A stretch of 64,000 nucleotides of DNA from positions 32,718,661-32,782,660 of the forward strand of contig BTRK01000002.1 in NCBI GenBank assembly GCA_036245805.1. The letters run 5' to 3'. The notes under the pieces were generated by a model. The model was not told where the DNA came from and made no database searches. It saw nothing but the letters and a program-made list of their open reading frames with translations. This document shows, piece after piece, positions 19,901 through 33,434 of this stretch. Numbering within the stretch: the first letter of the stretch is position 1; each line of letters begins with the position of its first letter. This DNA is from Pristionchus mayeri (taxonomy: Eukaryota > Nematoda > Chromadorea > Rhabditida > Neodiplogasteridae). The translations under genes were made by a program, and so were the position numbers.

Positions 19901-22900
19901 CTTCCTCTCATACTATTTTTAATGCGCTAATTATAGAAAGACAAGCGCAGCGCTAAAGAAAACTTTTTTTTTCAAATATTCAAATATCAAATATTAGAAT
20001 GCTGCGCTTACATTGACGGTGACGGAGATATTGGAGATGAACTGCAATATCTGCAGCCAGATGCCGATGTTTCTCGATTGCGCGGGCATCGGCCGTTGAG
20101 TGGTGACCAGGAACTTGTACGCGTCCAGACGAATCTGAATTGTGTTTTATTGATTTTTTTTTATTAATATCAATGTAAATTGTGAATTGTTAAATTTCAT
20201 ATCAACTGGTTCCATGATGAAGAATGTGGTAATATACGCGATGAATTAATTCATATCACTCAAATGTACACCCCAACGACTTTACGAATCACACCAGATT
20301 GGGCAAGTGCAACTTGAAAAACTTCCCTTCCTTTAAAATTTTCCTTTTTGTAAGTAACGTTTGGCTGCTATGATCCTCACCTCCATGATGTTATTGACGA
20401 GTGCGAAGAGCGGCGCCAGTGGGAAGGCAGCCACGAAGAGAGTGATGAAACCGAATTGGATCACTCAAAAGGGGCGGAGTCACGCAAAAGGGGCGGGGCT
20501 TTCAACTTCTTACCCATCTCGAGGTACTCATCGAAGAGCCACTGGTCGTAGGTTGGCGAGAGGAAGTAGTCCTCCTCCCATCTGGAAAAATGAAGTCACT
20601 TTGATTGAGTAAAATTATCAGCTACAGTATCCTAACAGGTATCAGGACAAAGTATGAGCCAGTCAATTCAACTTTTGTTTATAGAAAGAAAGAATTCGAT
20701 CGAACAGAACCGACTATTACACGTGAACATGAGCTCCTCGCTTAACTCAATCGCAAAAATACAGTCATATTTGAATTGAGCATCACAATGATTCACCATG
20801 ATGCTATTCGGAGTCAGCAACCGAATTTCTTTGTTCTCCCTTAATTACAGTATCCATTCAAAGCTACGGTACCTCTTGGCTCCGATCTCTCCCAGCTTCT
20901 CCTCCCTCGCTTGTCTCTCCCTCTTCGATGCAGGCACCAGGAATTGCCACTGACGGAAGAGCTTCATGATGAATCTGAGGGAGGAAGAGATTACTGTAAC
21001 ACACGATTTTGTAGATTACGGTAGTATTGGCTGTACAACACCTAACGCCACTTATTTATTGACCACGCGCTATTGTTTGATAGGAAATATTATGAACCAT
21101 TTTTCTATTCTAAAACTTCCGTCCTGCTACCTTGCTGCATCCGACCCGAATTATTTAGACTGATGGCTGGATTTCAAGGGATTGTGAAAAAATAAAGCCA
21201 CAACGTGTTGTCTATAGTGATCAAAATTACAGTATTGCATCGATAACTCAGACTGACTTTCAAAAACAAATATCCAACAATTTGTTAAATAGGTAAATCC
21301 TCCCTCACACGCCTCATTTCTTTCGCTCTCTAATAAACGGAGTATTTTTTTTCCAAATATTTTTTTTCGTAAACAAAAAAATATTTGGATAGTTGGGTTT
21401 GAAAATCAACTCACGGGTATCCCAACTCTATGAAGCCCGAGAAGAACTGCCGGCCGCACATGATGATGGCCAGTTGTATTACCAGCTCATCGAAGCAACC
21501 CACTGCGTCGCAGCCTGAGCGAAAATCGATAATGATTACACTGGTTACGGGACCGTACCGTACAGATGAAGCACCGTATCGCTACCGAGTTTACCATTAA
21601 AAAAATTCAAAAATAGCACGTAAAGAGGTAGTAGGAGGATAGGCAGAATTTCAGAGAATATGTTTCAATCCGTTTCATCGCGCTAAAGGAATGGTTTGAT
21701 ACTCCACGTACCATCAACCTGGGTGTTATGGATCTTGAGCGCTCCTCCACTTCTCATCGTATCGTTCACACCCTTGTACATAAATGTAGGCATTTGAGCG
21801 ATGCTGCAAAAATGTAGCTAAATATCACAAGTTCGTTGGTCGTTTTGGTGATCATCGGAATGAAAAAAAACAAAACAAACTCACAGTCCCTTAAAAAAGG
21901 CAATGTAGAAGAGGGAAGAGTAGTAATTGACGAATTGGAAGAGGAAGACCTGAACGCAGTAGGGAGATCAAACTACACAGTAAAGATAAATATCAAAGAT
22001 CAAACCACAAACCTTGATCGTGAACGAATTGTCGAAGTCGTTCTGCGTTCGCGGGCATTCCCAGCGAGTGAGGATCAGCGCGAGGAAGTAGTACACCTGC
22101 AAATATCAAAGATCAAATAATTAAAGATCAAATAATTAAATATCAGACCTTAACAACAAACAATTCAGTCCACAAGTGCATAATTTATTAGAGTAATTTT
22201 TTTCTATTTACTGTCGCATCTTTCTACAACGCAATGGACTGAACAGATTGCGCATGGAGAAATACAAATCTCGACAGCTCACGTAGTTCATGATGAGGAT
22301 GACAATAAGATTGAGAACGGCAGCAGTGATGTTCACAGTGTAGAAAGCTTGATCACTCGAGAAGTCCCATCTTTAAAAATAGATCGATCGATCACGCACT
22401 TCTTGGGTATTTGGGAAACGTTCGAATATCACAATCATGTTGTGCGCAAATAATAGTATCACCGCATACGAATATTTCTACCGTAATCCTCCCGTACTCA
22501 CTTGGCCAAGAGTCCCGTGACGATCGCTCGATAGACGACCACGCCGAATACCACTCCCATCACGAGAAATATCTGGAATAACGATAGTTTGATTCTCTAC
22601 ATAAACCGATTTTGTGGCAATCGATATCCCTATCTTAGCTACAGTATGCTACCGTATCCCATTTGCACTCACGAAGAAGAGTACGGTAACTCCGCTGGCG
22701 AGGAAATTGAAGCACTTCTTCTTGCTCGAGAGGTATGGCTCGTGCGCCTTCGTCACCGGATTCCATTTCCTCGTCTTCACGCGGGACTGGAACTCGGGCC
22801 GAACCAGGTCCTGCAACGACCACCACGGATTACGGTAGCCAAGTATCGATCAAGAAATCGAATCGTAATGAATACGGTAGCCGAATATCGACAACAAATC

Positions 22901-25900
22901 ACCTCCTCTACGGCGAAATCAAACAGACCCCACTTCCAAGCGACCTCTGCGTGGTACCTGAAATATTGGGGTGTCCGGAAAGTTCGTATAATGCTTCGGA
23001 AAAAAGTCAGTTCGCGATCAAATGCAGTGATTGCGCAATCTGTTTGTCAACAATGTATTACATCATTCTGACGTTGAGTAGTGAGAGGATTTAATCAGTC
23101 TCCTAGTTGCTACATTGATTCTTGTGATGGACTCCCATCTCTACCTCCGAGCAGTTTTACTTCATTACTACCGTCTTGGCCGATCCGTCAAGGAGGCCCA
23201 CTCTGCCCTGGCCCAGTCGGAAGGAGCTGACGCCCCCTCCATACCCTTCTGCTATAAGTGGTTATCCCGCTTCAAGAAAGGGGAGTTTGGTCTCGATGAT
23301 CAACCCCGCTCTGGACGCCCTCCCTCCCTCGATCAGCCTCTCGTTCTCCGCACACTGAAGCGCAAGCCCATGGCCAGTGTGCGTGAGTTGAAGAAGGATA
23401 CTGGTACTCCCAGATCAACGGTGTCCGATATCCTCCATCGATCTGGGAAGAAGCCGAAACTCCCACAAGTGATTCCCCATGAACTCTCCCCCGAACAGCT
23501 GAAAAATCATGTTCAAGTCTGTCGGGAATTACTCCATCGTAGATCCAATCTTCGATGGGTCAATTCCATCATCGCTACAGATGAGAAGTGGATCACGTAC
23601 GATAACCCTGTGAGGAGACTGCAATGAGTGGATGCAGATGAGAAGCCCACGCCCGTCCCGAAGAAGGAAGAGCACGGAAAGAAGGAACTCCTCTGCTTCT
23701 TCTTCTCAGTGCTCGGTCCCATCTACTGGGAGATCCTCGCCCCTGGAACCAGCATCAATGCCGACCTCTTCTCAGAACAACTGGAAGATGTCGCGATCAG
23801 AGTCCCTCCCAGACTCCTGAACCAGGGCGAAATTCTTCTTCTGATGGACAATGCTCGCCCACATCGAGCGAAGATGACCCAGAAGAAAATGGACGAGCTG
23901 AAGATCGAGAGGATTCCCCATCCACCGTATTCCCCGGATCTCTCCCCATGCGACTACCACTGCTTCCGCTCTCTCTCTGACTTCTGCAAAGGAAAGAAGT
24001 TCAAGAATCGAGATGAAGTCGTGACGGCTTTCGTGAACTGGGCGGTCTCGAAGAAACCCACATTCTGGAAGAGAGGAATCGAGACCCTGCCCAATCGCTG
24101 GAGGGAGGTAGTGAGAAAGAAGGGGGCATATATAGGTCACTGAGAATTGTAAAGCATTGAATAAAAAATAAAAACAAAAAATTATACGAACTTTCCGGAC
24201 ACCCCAATATGTATCATCATAAGAACACAAAATCACCTGCAACTGAAATTAATGAAATACCACGGTATATGTCAGTGGTACGATCATAAAAACGAGATTC
24301 AACCAAGGCATTATATCGGATTAGAACTTCAACATAACCAAGCGGCACAGTTCTCATCCGACATAATGCATCGATCAAAGATCACTGACCGCTTCCATCC
24401 CTCGAGGAAGAGCGAGGCCCACACACTCATCAGAGCCGCGAATACGACTGTGGCGGCGTTGTCGAAGAGGTACGTCACCTGAGGGAAAGGAGAATCTAGT
24501 TGGAAATGTTTTACACAATTGAGAATGTCAACCATTGAAATAAGTTCCACGCAACACATCTAAAGACACCTGTAAGACAGGGATTTGAACGTTGTACTGA
24601 AAAAAAACAGTCGGGAAGAAAACAAGCAGTGCCATCCAATACAAATTTCATCATGAGCAAATGCTTTTAATGTTGTTTGCAATGTCAATCCAAAATCAAT
24701 CTTCGAAACCATCCTCGTGACCACTAGAGAGGTGCAACTGAAATATCACTAGCGCACAATCAATCGTTTACCTAGCTGTTTGGGTTCGTCCTTTGAACTT
24801 CGATTAAGAGATCAAAGATAGCCTCCCTAACCTTTGCCTTGTCGCAGGATGCTTTCAGTGGTTTGAAATCGCAGAAGGTACTGCAGATCGGGCACTGGTA
24901 TGTCGTTGTGTCGTTACAAACATCCGTACTGAAAAGGTTAATTACTTAAAATGAAATTACATATCGTTTTAGCTGTCCTAGAAAGGCATAATAGCAGTAC
25001 CTATATGCTGGATCGACGAGCAAACATTTTTTTCTTATTATATTTATAATTACTTAACTATATTCATAGGTGGGCACCACCGAAGCCAGCTGTGAAACAT
25101 TCAGGTAAAAAAATATTGCACGAACGGTGCGCTGTTTTAACTTACGCGCATCCGTACTGTACCCTTCCACAATATCATATCCCTCCAAACTACTTACTAT
25201 ATCCTCCCCCACAGTACAGTACCCCATACCGTACCTGACTTTGTCGTCGCCAAATTGCGTGACCCCGAAGAAGAAGCAGACGAGGCCGATGAAGGCAGCC
25301 GGATACAACGTCTTCGTGTAGTAGCCGAGCCACGCGAAGTACAGACCAATCTTCGACCCGAAGTAACGCCTGGAAGGAGTTGTTTGGTCATAAAATCAGG
25401 CTAAAATAAGTTTTCGGAAGCCCTCAATAGAACAATAATAATTCAATCCAACTATTTCTCTTTCATTCATGGGAGTAACCAGGTTAAGGAAGAATTTAAT
25501 CCATGAATTTAGTGCTTCACAAGTCCAACAATCTTGCGTAGTCACCTCCTCGTACCGTACTCCCTACCGTACACCTCTCGTATACCGTGCTCCGCATACT
25601 CACTTGACGAGGTCGAGTGGTTGGTACTTGAACATGCACCTCCAGCTCGCCCAGCACGTGTACAGCAACTCCCGCTGGTTCTTGCCCTTCGGTGTGCCTT
25701 CCGCCTGCATCTCCCCGCGCGATCGTAGCTCCTGCCACGAGATATTACGGTAGGATACGGTATTCTGGGGGGTACAGTAATCGATATTAGGCTTCTGGTT
25801 TATATTCAACTATGTTTTCATTGGATGATTACAATTATGTCAGCGAGGAAGAGAAATTACGGTCGGATACGATATGCTGGATTACGGTAATAGGAATGGA

Positions 25901-28900
25901 TAACGGAGTGATGAAGAGTAGATCAATAGTGCTCAGATTACGGTGTCACCCCAGATTATCGATTACCTGGTGCAGGGGATAGGCGCCGGTGTAGGTTCCG
26001 TTGCCCAGCAATCGCTCGATGCCCACCCTGAGAAAATATTTTACAAAATAATCGAAATTCTCCAAACAACAGACACAATGGTAAAAGTATCCAGATGATA
26101 CTGCTTTTCAGCATAACAACAAGATCATGGGGGGGGCTCGTGCGGCGTTCAATCTCGTCTCATCATATCGTCCACAGCATAAATAATCTAATCGAGCACA
26201 TATTACAACATTCAGTCCTTGCTTCACAAGTACGACATTCACAAAGGTGCGAGATCGGAACCAATATTCTCCACGGTTTCAGTTTTCCTTCCACAATACT
26301 CCACAACAGAACTCCTGATCAATCAATAGGATCCAACTTGGGTGCGCAATTGGAGGCAATGGAAGCAATCACAACGATTTTTCACCACTTGACAACGTGA
26401 CCTCCGATCAATTGATAATCTCTTATTCACTTACGCGTACCACGCAGTGAGATGTGTAATGCCCGCGTGGCTGAACCTTATGGAAGCAATCGATAATCTG
26501 GCGCTTTTTAACCTCTCCCAATTTTCATTCGTAATCTCAAATTTCTCCCCATATCACTATATACTAAAGATGGAAATAGGCAAGAATCTAGAGCTACCTA
26601 CAATATTTCCTAGGCTACAAACTACAAACTCAGAACAAATGAAACATACCTGTGCTTGTCGCTATCGCATGTGTTCTGGTTGTTGTATCGAGCCCTGCAA
26701 TTAGTGTTTGTCGATTTTTCGACGGGCGATCTTTAGCACATCTCGTCTACCGTATACCTCACTAGCAGGTCGTACACCAGCCGACTCCGCTCCGCCGAGG
26801 GAAACATGAGCTCGGGCTTGTCCCAGAGGACGAATCTGCAATTCATGGGTGTTCCATTGTAGATGCAATTAGATTTCTGTTTACAAATATCGTATGGTAA
26901 TTACCCTCCATGAGATTTGAATACATATGTAATTGCACGATTTTGTGAAACCCAAATTAAAAAGTGCAAGTCCCAAAGGATCACAATCGCACTCACTTTT
27001 TCTTGCTCTCCGTGGAGTAGGATGCGGTGTAGTAATCAGGCTCCTCGAGCTGCTCCTGAAAGAGTAGAGATCAAACTACAGTAATCAAACCAAGAAAGAA
27101 TCGGAAAAGATCGTCTACCAAAGCTCAAAGATAGTCCTCACCTTGAGGTCATCGTTGAAGTCGAGGAAGCGCATCTTGTCGAGTAGTCGATCCAGGCAGC
27201 CCGGCATCAACGCGCGACCCGACGACTGCAATTATCGACAACTGACTTTTTTTTTCGCATTTTGTTGCATTTCGATTTTGTACTTTCGCGTTTCCGCAAG
27301 CGGTCATTACGCATCTTTCAATAGTGATCGACATCCCAAACTATCAAAGATCAATCTGCGAAGCTCCGCCCACCTCGACATCGCACTTCTTGACGGGCAG
27401 CTTGACGTTGAGCAGCTGCGCCTGCCGCTCCAGCACGCCGATGGGCGCGTGCACGAGGATGTAGTGCGTGCGGCCGACCTGCGAGAGATCGGTTAGAGCG
27501 CTGGTTTATGTGGGAAATCATGCGTAAGCACATGCGACCGTTCTGCAAGAATTGTCTCTTTTAAAATTTCCCATTGAAAATAATGCATAAGCACGTGCGA
27601 CCGATCTGCAAGAATTGTAGCTTTTACAAGTTCCCATTGGAAATAATGATAAGCACGTGCGACCGATCTCCGCGAGATCTCCTCAATTCCTTAGATAAAT
27701 CCGTACGTGTTCATTCACTGGAAAATAGTATCCTAGCATGATGTTTCGATAGAAAAGAAGCACCAATACATCATAATGTTGCAAAAGCCTGGATAGGAGG
27801 TCATCCCATCAAATCCACGCGAATCATGTGAAGTGGAGAGGTGGAGAGATTGTGGGGAAGGTCATGCGATCACGGTAGCTCCCCAGCTTATCGATCGATG
27901 CTCAATCACCAAATCCAGTTTAGTAGTCCTTTTCGTGATGAACTTGTGAAGAGCGGAGCAACACTGGCGGCTCCTTCTTTCCTCCGATTTCGATGCCCAC
28001 TTTGATTGATTGATTGGTTTTGGATTGCATTCGTTAGTCTACGAAACACAAAACTTACTGGCAATCCATGCTTTTCAGCAACATAACCGTAGAGCACAGA
28101 GATTTTCTACTAACGACCGTGACTACCGTACTCCTCACGAATCAATCGATATTCTCTACCTTAGGATCCGTGGCGACCTCCGTCAGCTCCAGCCCTATCT
28201 TCCGCAGGTTCTCCTCGAAGTGCTTGCGTCGCTTCGCACGCTTCTGCGCGTCTGTTTCCTGATATTTGACCTATTATGAGTTATAAAAAATACGATTCTA
28301 AACAGGTTCCCATTGGACATGACATCCCCGTTACAAGAATATAATGATATTCTGAGTATAAGAACAAACTTTCGATTGCTCATCTTGCACTAAACTGTTA
28401 CGGTTACTCGTTTCTTATGAACATGTTCAACGCATGATGAAACAAAAATACGGTTTTATATTACATAATATCGGGAGAGTTCTCGTTTCATTTCCAGTGT
28501 ATAGAAAGAGTTCTCGTTTCATTTCCATTGTATAGAATAGAAATAGATTAGATGATGTTTAGATTAAAAATACTAAATTCATATTCAAATGTGAAATACT
28601 TCACAACAAAAGCCACTGTCAATACATACAACCGGCACTGCATACGGGTACCGATTACTCATCGAGCAGGTTGAAATTCATTTCTAAAAAATGTTTCTCA
28701 TCCAATAAATCTCCTATATGAGAGACTTTCTGATAAAACTGAGCAATTCAACCTATAGGCCGTACAGCGAAAAATAAAGTTGCGATTTTAAGATCTCCCT
28801 AGGGGTAACTTTTCACGTAGAGTTCGAAAATCGACCTTAGAGAGCCGTATCTCTGACTTCTGATTCCCGATGACACGCCTCAACGGTGAGGTCGGTTTTT

Positions 28901-31459
28901 GTATTTCTTGAACGGCTTATCCAAACCCCATACATATATAGTAATTCTGAAAGATCTCAACGAGATAAGCATTTTTATTGTTGGGAGTGAAGGGCTACCT
29001 AATCTGTGGTAAAATTTGTGGCCGTTTGAATAATTTTTAAATTTAAAAATTTCCGTCATGTAAAATTTTTCGGGGAATGGTAAAAAATAAACGTTTTCAA
29101 AAGATTCCTCATGCAAAAGTACTCCTAGATATGTTGCTTTCACCCCAAAAAGTGTGCTTATATGAGTAGTTATAGTTCGCCGAATAGTCGGAGCTGCATT
29201 TTCGCCAATATTTCGATTCGGCTCTCTTCAAAAGTAAAGTTTCATATTTACTCCCATTACCGAAATATTTCACAAATGCATTATTTGAAATGTGTTAGAA
29301 ACATAACTACGCAATAAAGACTGATTGTAATTAATAATGGTCGTCCGGTAGCAGAATTGTTCGACAATTTTTTGTATCATACTAATCCGGTGGGTTTTTT
29401 GCAACAATATATCAGTAAGAAATAATTATTCCATTGAAAGTTTGCATGTATAGGTCCATTATGATTTATTAAGGATGATTAAGTTATTTCGGAACCTTTA
29501 CTACACTTTGCAAGTTAGCAAAAGTCCGATATTTGCAAATTTCTTGCTTCTGTCACTCGAATCATTAATGATAGCAGCCGCAAACATAATTTTCAAGACC
29601 TCTAATGTGAAAATTGAGTTTCTACGAGTGAAAATACATACTGGTATATCGATTTCAGATGTTTCCGGAATATCGACTTTTTCACCCATGCGGCAAAAAT
29701 GTGAAAAATATTTTTTCCCAAAATTCACGAAATATGTATATATTCTGGAGTATTTTCACTCGTAGAATCTGAATTTTCACATTAGAGGTCTTGAAAATTA
29801 TGTTTGCGGCTGCTATCATTAATGATTCGAGTGAGCAAGAAATTTGAAAATATCGGACTTTTGCAAACTTGCAAAGTGTAGTACAGGTCCCCAAATAACT
29901 TAATCATCTTTAATAACTCATAATGGACCTAGTAGTATGATACAAAAAATTGTCGAACCATTCTGCTACCGGACGACCATTATTAATTACAATCAGTCTT
30001 TATTGCGTATTTATGTGTCTAACACATTTCAAATAATGCATTTGTGAAATATTTCAGTAATGGGAGTAAATATGGAACTTTACTTTTGAAGAGAGCCGAA
30101 TCGAAATATTGGCGAAAATGCAGCTCCGACTATTCGGCGAACTATAACTACTCATATAAGCACACTTTTTGGGGTGAAAGCAACATATCTAGGGGTACTT
30201 TTGCATGAGGAATCTTTTGAAAACGTTTATTTTTTACCATTCCCCGAAAAATTTTTCATGACGGAAATTTAAAAATTTATTTTTCGCTGTACGGCCTATG
30301 GTGAATCTTCTCAGATAGTCTCTCATATTGATCCTTGTGCGTCAATTTTCAGAAACATCCCTGATTCATGTTGCACATTCAGTAATAAACTTCTTTTGAC
30401 AAACAACAAACAACTAGCAAACCTCTCCATTGGGACCGTCCACAAGGTCCTCCTCCTCGTACGCGAGCACGTAATCGATCTGCTGCAATTACAAGTATGA
30501 TTTCTGATCTTTGATCTTTAACTGCATTATTTTATTCATATGTGCAGCTTGCTATGTGAACTTTACACTTTCGCATGGAGCAGCATTTACGTTGACTCGA
30601 GTAGTATTTTAATGAATATTTATGTTGCTTATCCCTAATCGATGAAACCGCTAACCTGTTTGTGATCATCAGCGAAGCAGTTGTGGTCAAAGTCGAGTCC
30701 TACCGTAATCCGCATAGATCGATCGAGGTTCTGCAACGATATTCGGATTACTGTATCCCGAATAAATCGATAACTACATATAAAAGTGAAAAGGACAGCT
30801 CATTTGCAATTTAGATGACAAAGGGGGCGACATTCAGTGAAGGGGAGAAGGAAGAAAGGAGGACTACTGTGAATGCATGCTCAATCTTTATCCCGGTAGA
30901 ACAACAACAACAATAAGTATGCTCAAAATATTAAAAGGCGACGAATAGTAATCTTCGCCGACGCCATCTCTACAAGCACACCACTCTCACCCCGTCCCAC
31001 TGAAAGGTCGGCTTGGGACGCTTGCGCAGGCACCGTGCACACTTGCACCGGTGCGGAATGCATGGATCCTCCTCGGCCTACCGTAATCGATCGATTAGTC
31101 ACTAGGCTACTTCTAGAGTACTCCCACACAATGAAAGCTCACACTAACGCCGATTGTTAGTCGAATCGATCGTTAGTCCAACTACAGTAAAATGCACTCG
31201 AGCAAGATTATTGATCGATATTTCGACTGCCGTAACCCGCTGATACCGTACATCGAGGGTCTTGTTCATGGGATCGTCCATCTCACGCATCTCCATCACC
31301 ATCTCAAACTCGTCCGTGTCGATTGTCTTGCCGCCTGGAAATCGATAAATCAATAATTTGAACTACCGTACTCCACTTTTCGATCGATACCCTACCATTC
31401 ACGCCGATATCGTCAAAGCTTTCGGGCTGATCAGCAAATGTAAGACGGCGCTTGCCCAT
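16964..31459 (-). CDS. Anoctamin/TMEM16 membrane protein (about 35 exons)
   Basis: Exons, 5' to 3' on the minus strand: 31396-31459, 31252-31334, 30991-31077, 30656-30730, 30423-30482, 28160-28258, 27374-27478, 27142-27225, 26997-27055, 26758-26835, 26650-26694, 25967-26027, 25604-25731, 25235-25369, 24832-24928, 24390-24478, 22903-22957, 22673-22810, 22502-22572, 22283-22370, 22013-22096, 21885-21949, 21712-21803, 21415-21514, 20873-20974, 20514-20581, 20381-20463, 20012-20134, 19664-19739, 19140-19230, 18874-18963, 18652-18718, 18195-18352, 17216-17270, 16964-17047. Every junction keeps phase; total 1012 residues. Family signatures: [68 protein letters not shown] and [13 protein letters not shown]. 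The five Ca2+-binding acidic residues of TMEM16 are present: E657, E733, E736, E765 and D769. The N terminus is acidic, then cysteine-rich. Family members are Ca2+-activated ion channels or lipid scramblases; which applies is not decidable here. The start is chosen at the first ATG after an acceptor; upstream exons may exist. Confidence 0.93.
17709..17919 (-). CDS. Alternative terminal exon of the anoctamin gene
   Basis: Begins at a TATCGCAG acceptor and enters in phase 2, matching the donor at 18194, so it can replace the two distal exons. It reads on to a TGA at 17709-17711, giving a proline-rich tail (ending [19 protein letters not shown]) and a protein of 1036 residues. It contains a 45-bp tandem duplication. 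A donor-like CCC|GTACCG inside it would also join in phase 0 to the exon at 16964-17047. Confidence 0.5.
17792..17881. repeat. Two perfect 45-bp tandem copies
   Basis: GCGATCCAAGGGGCGGCTCG plus 25 further bases, repeated without change (17792-17836, 17837-17881). The unit is 15 codons, so it keeps the frame of the candidate anoctamin tail exon. Confidence 0.95.
22966..24207 (+). mobile_element. Mariner transposon inside an anoctamin intron, open except for one stop codon
   Basis: Inverted repeats TTGGGGTGTCCGGAAAGTTC...GGACACCCCAA with TA duplications at 22964-22965 and 24208-24209; 1242 bp. It lies between anoctamin exons 24390-24478 and 22903-22957, in opposite orientation, and its left end is only five bases from the 3' splice site of the next exon. 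The ends match well, indicating a recent insertion. Unrelated in end sequence to the mariner at 8434. Confidence 0.95.
23127..24143 (+). pseudogene. Mariner transposase (D34D) with a single in-frame TGA
   Basis: From M at 23127 ([18 protein letters not shown]) the frame is open to 24143 except for TGA at 23625-23627, where mariners usually have a Trp codon before VDADEKP. Length would be 338 codons, normal for the family. The N-terminal paired-type HTH region includes [18 protein letters not shown]. Catalytic motifs are [20 protein letters not shown] and [11 protein letters not shown], with exactly 34 residues between the second and third aspartates. The C terminus ends KKGAYIGH. Cut-and-paste DNA transposition at TA is the family role. 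Confidence 0.92.
27518..27677. repeat. Tandem repeat of about 64 bp in an anoctamin intron (2.5 copies)
   Basis: Units beginning near 27518, 27582 and 27645 share ATAAGCACGTGCGACCGATC and CAAGAATTGT...CCCATTG.AAATAATG. The intron lies between exons 28160-28258 and 27374-27478. Confidence 0.8.
28755..30299. mobile_element. 1.5-kb fold-back element in an anoctamin intron
   Basis: Outer inverted ends ATAGGCCGTACAGCGAAAAA are at 28755 and 30299. The inner arms (about 29034-29640 and 29680-30276) pair around 29659. The left side carries about 250 extra bases between outer end and inner arm that the right side lacks. No transposase is seen. It lies wholly in the intron between exons 30423-30482 and 28160-28258. 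Confidence 0.88.
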
Positions 31460-33354
31460 CTGAGGTTACGGTAGCTAATCGATAAATCGCTCGATGAAAC
31501 AATCGCGAAATGGAACGACGAAAAAAAGCTGACTTTCGAAAGTCGGATCAATGGGCAGGAATGCCTATTCTTTCGCCTACAATTCTTCCTCTTCCTCTTC
31601 TTTCAGCAGTCTGATCAAACACTACGGCAACCGAGGGCGAAGCGTGAAACGACGATAACAATTGAGGGAAAAAAGTTGGTGGCCGATCTGGGGAACGCCC
31701 TGGGAAATACTAACACGGAAAATAGCATTTAATAGACAGCAAAACATGAATTGCCTTGGATTTTTTCCCAGGCTCTCCGGTATTTTTCCAATTACTTTCA
31801 ATGCGCGATCGATATAAATAGAGGAAACTTCAACAACTCTATGTGAAGCACAAATGCGCCTGCCAAATTAGGAAAATGAGCATATGCGCTGGCGCTTCTT
31901 TCGCTATTGCTCCGCCTTCTCTTCGCTGATTTTCCGTTGAATAATGGAATAGAATGCAAAAGGGCACTCCGCGGAAGAGCTGACTGTACTAATCAGGAGA
32001 GGAATGGGGAACAATCCTCCGGCTCTCTGCATAAAGCATGCTCTTTCACCGGCTAGGCAGAGGGAGAGAGCTATCGAGAGAATCGGGCAATGGCTTTCAA
32101 TATGGAACTAATCAGGAGATTCGAGATGACAGTACCATCGAAAAAGATGCAAACTGTTTAGGAAATCGAGAAATCTCTCAGTGACGGCAACTACTGCAAT
32201 TCGATAGATGAGAAAAGTGTCATTAATTAAAGAGGAACAGCAGAAAAAAAGGGACAGTAAGGTTCATCATGGAACCAAGCGAGAGAGGGAGGAAAGAAAA
32301 CAGCCACTGCGCATGGTAACCAGAGTCACCCCGGGGGACCAAGTGCCAGGAGGGATGAGACTGGAGAAGAGAAGGGAAAAATTGAGAAACCTCAATCCCG
32401 AGAAACCTCAATTCGAGCCAGGAGCTCATTGATAATTTAGATCTTTATACGAAACTTCATATCTGTTCTGGGTCGATAATGCTATCGGTTTAAGGTAAAA
32501 TAGTAACCAGCAAATAACTGCAACCTAACGCACGCGTGACTCGTGTATTCGCCTACCTCCCATCTCATTTCCCCTCCGCTGCGGAGGCTCCACACTCTAA
32601 GAACAAAAGTGAAACGTCCTTTTCCTCTTGCGAGAAGGGCTGTGATCATAGCCGAAATGGGAGGAAGAGAAGAGGAGAGGAGAGAAGGGAGGAGAGACAA
32701 AGAGGATCGAAGGAGAGCCAAGACGGTAAATTCTCGAAAATAGAGATACCAAGGGCAGATGAGACGAGAGAAACCATTTAGTGCCGCGCCAATCAATTAG
32801 TTGAATCATCACTACGGGTCGTAACCTAAGAGTGCCCGTGAATCACTGATACTATTAGGATGCTATCATCACTATTTGGATGACAAATCAGTAAATACCC
32901 AATTCTACAGTATCCAGCTACTCTTAGGAAGCTGACCACATTGATCCCTTTCAACGGAGCTAACCACAGAGGAGAAAACAGTGCAAGAATGAAAAGCAAT
33001 AGATGGATCACAACTAATGATCAATGAAATGCCTAGAAGCCTGATCAGTGCAACTTTGAGTCCTAGATAAATATTCTAGTTATTCGGGCAACTCAAGAGC
33101 AACGGTTTCCTTCCCAACTCCATTCATAAAAGATGGGCCACTACTCCATGGCCCCGAGTATGCTCTTTGAAAGCGGACAAGTCTATGTCGCCCATTAATC
33201 ATGATCCAGAAGCTAGAGAATTTTAGTTTCCGCTACTCATCTTTTTTTTCTCTCAATTGAGGGAGAGCCCTCTCATCAATCACTATTCATGAATTTATTT
33301 TCGATTACTCATTCCATTTCTACCGTACCATTCTCCCCTCAATCGCCAACTGAC
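31460..33354. other. Region without supported genes
   Basis: Contains purine-rich stretches (32640-32720). Long frames on both strands there look like composition artefacts. No protein family or RNA is seen. Confidence 0.5.
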
Positions 33355-33434
33355 CATTCATGAGGAGCGGCCGTCCGCTCTCCGATGATCGCATCGCAGC
33401 GCGCCATGAGTCGCGACGCGGACTCGTAGCCATT
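33355..33434 (-). other. Candidate exon upstream of the anoctamin gene
   Basis: Between a CTTCTTCCAG acceptor and a GTCAGT donor it reads NGYESASRLMARCDAIIGER then TAAPHE. With 33741-33805 (acceptor ATTGCAG, reading LTRPNGETARRVRAEKTRYR-Q) it forms a two-exon run in phase. Joining directly to the exon at 31396-31459 would create a stop just before that exon's ATG, so it could be 5' untranslated, an alternative N terminus or another gene. Confidence 0.35.

Noticed and set aside
23772..24242. 156-codon minus-strand frame
   Set aside because: It lies opposite the mariner transposase and is a shadow of it.
32482..32812. Overlapping open frames on both strands around 32.5-32.8 kb
   Set aside because: They come from a purine-rich GAGAGG run; protein composition is an artefact.
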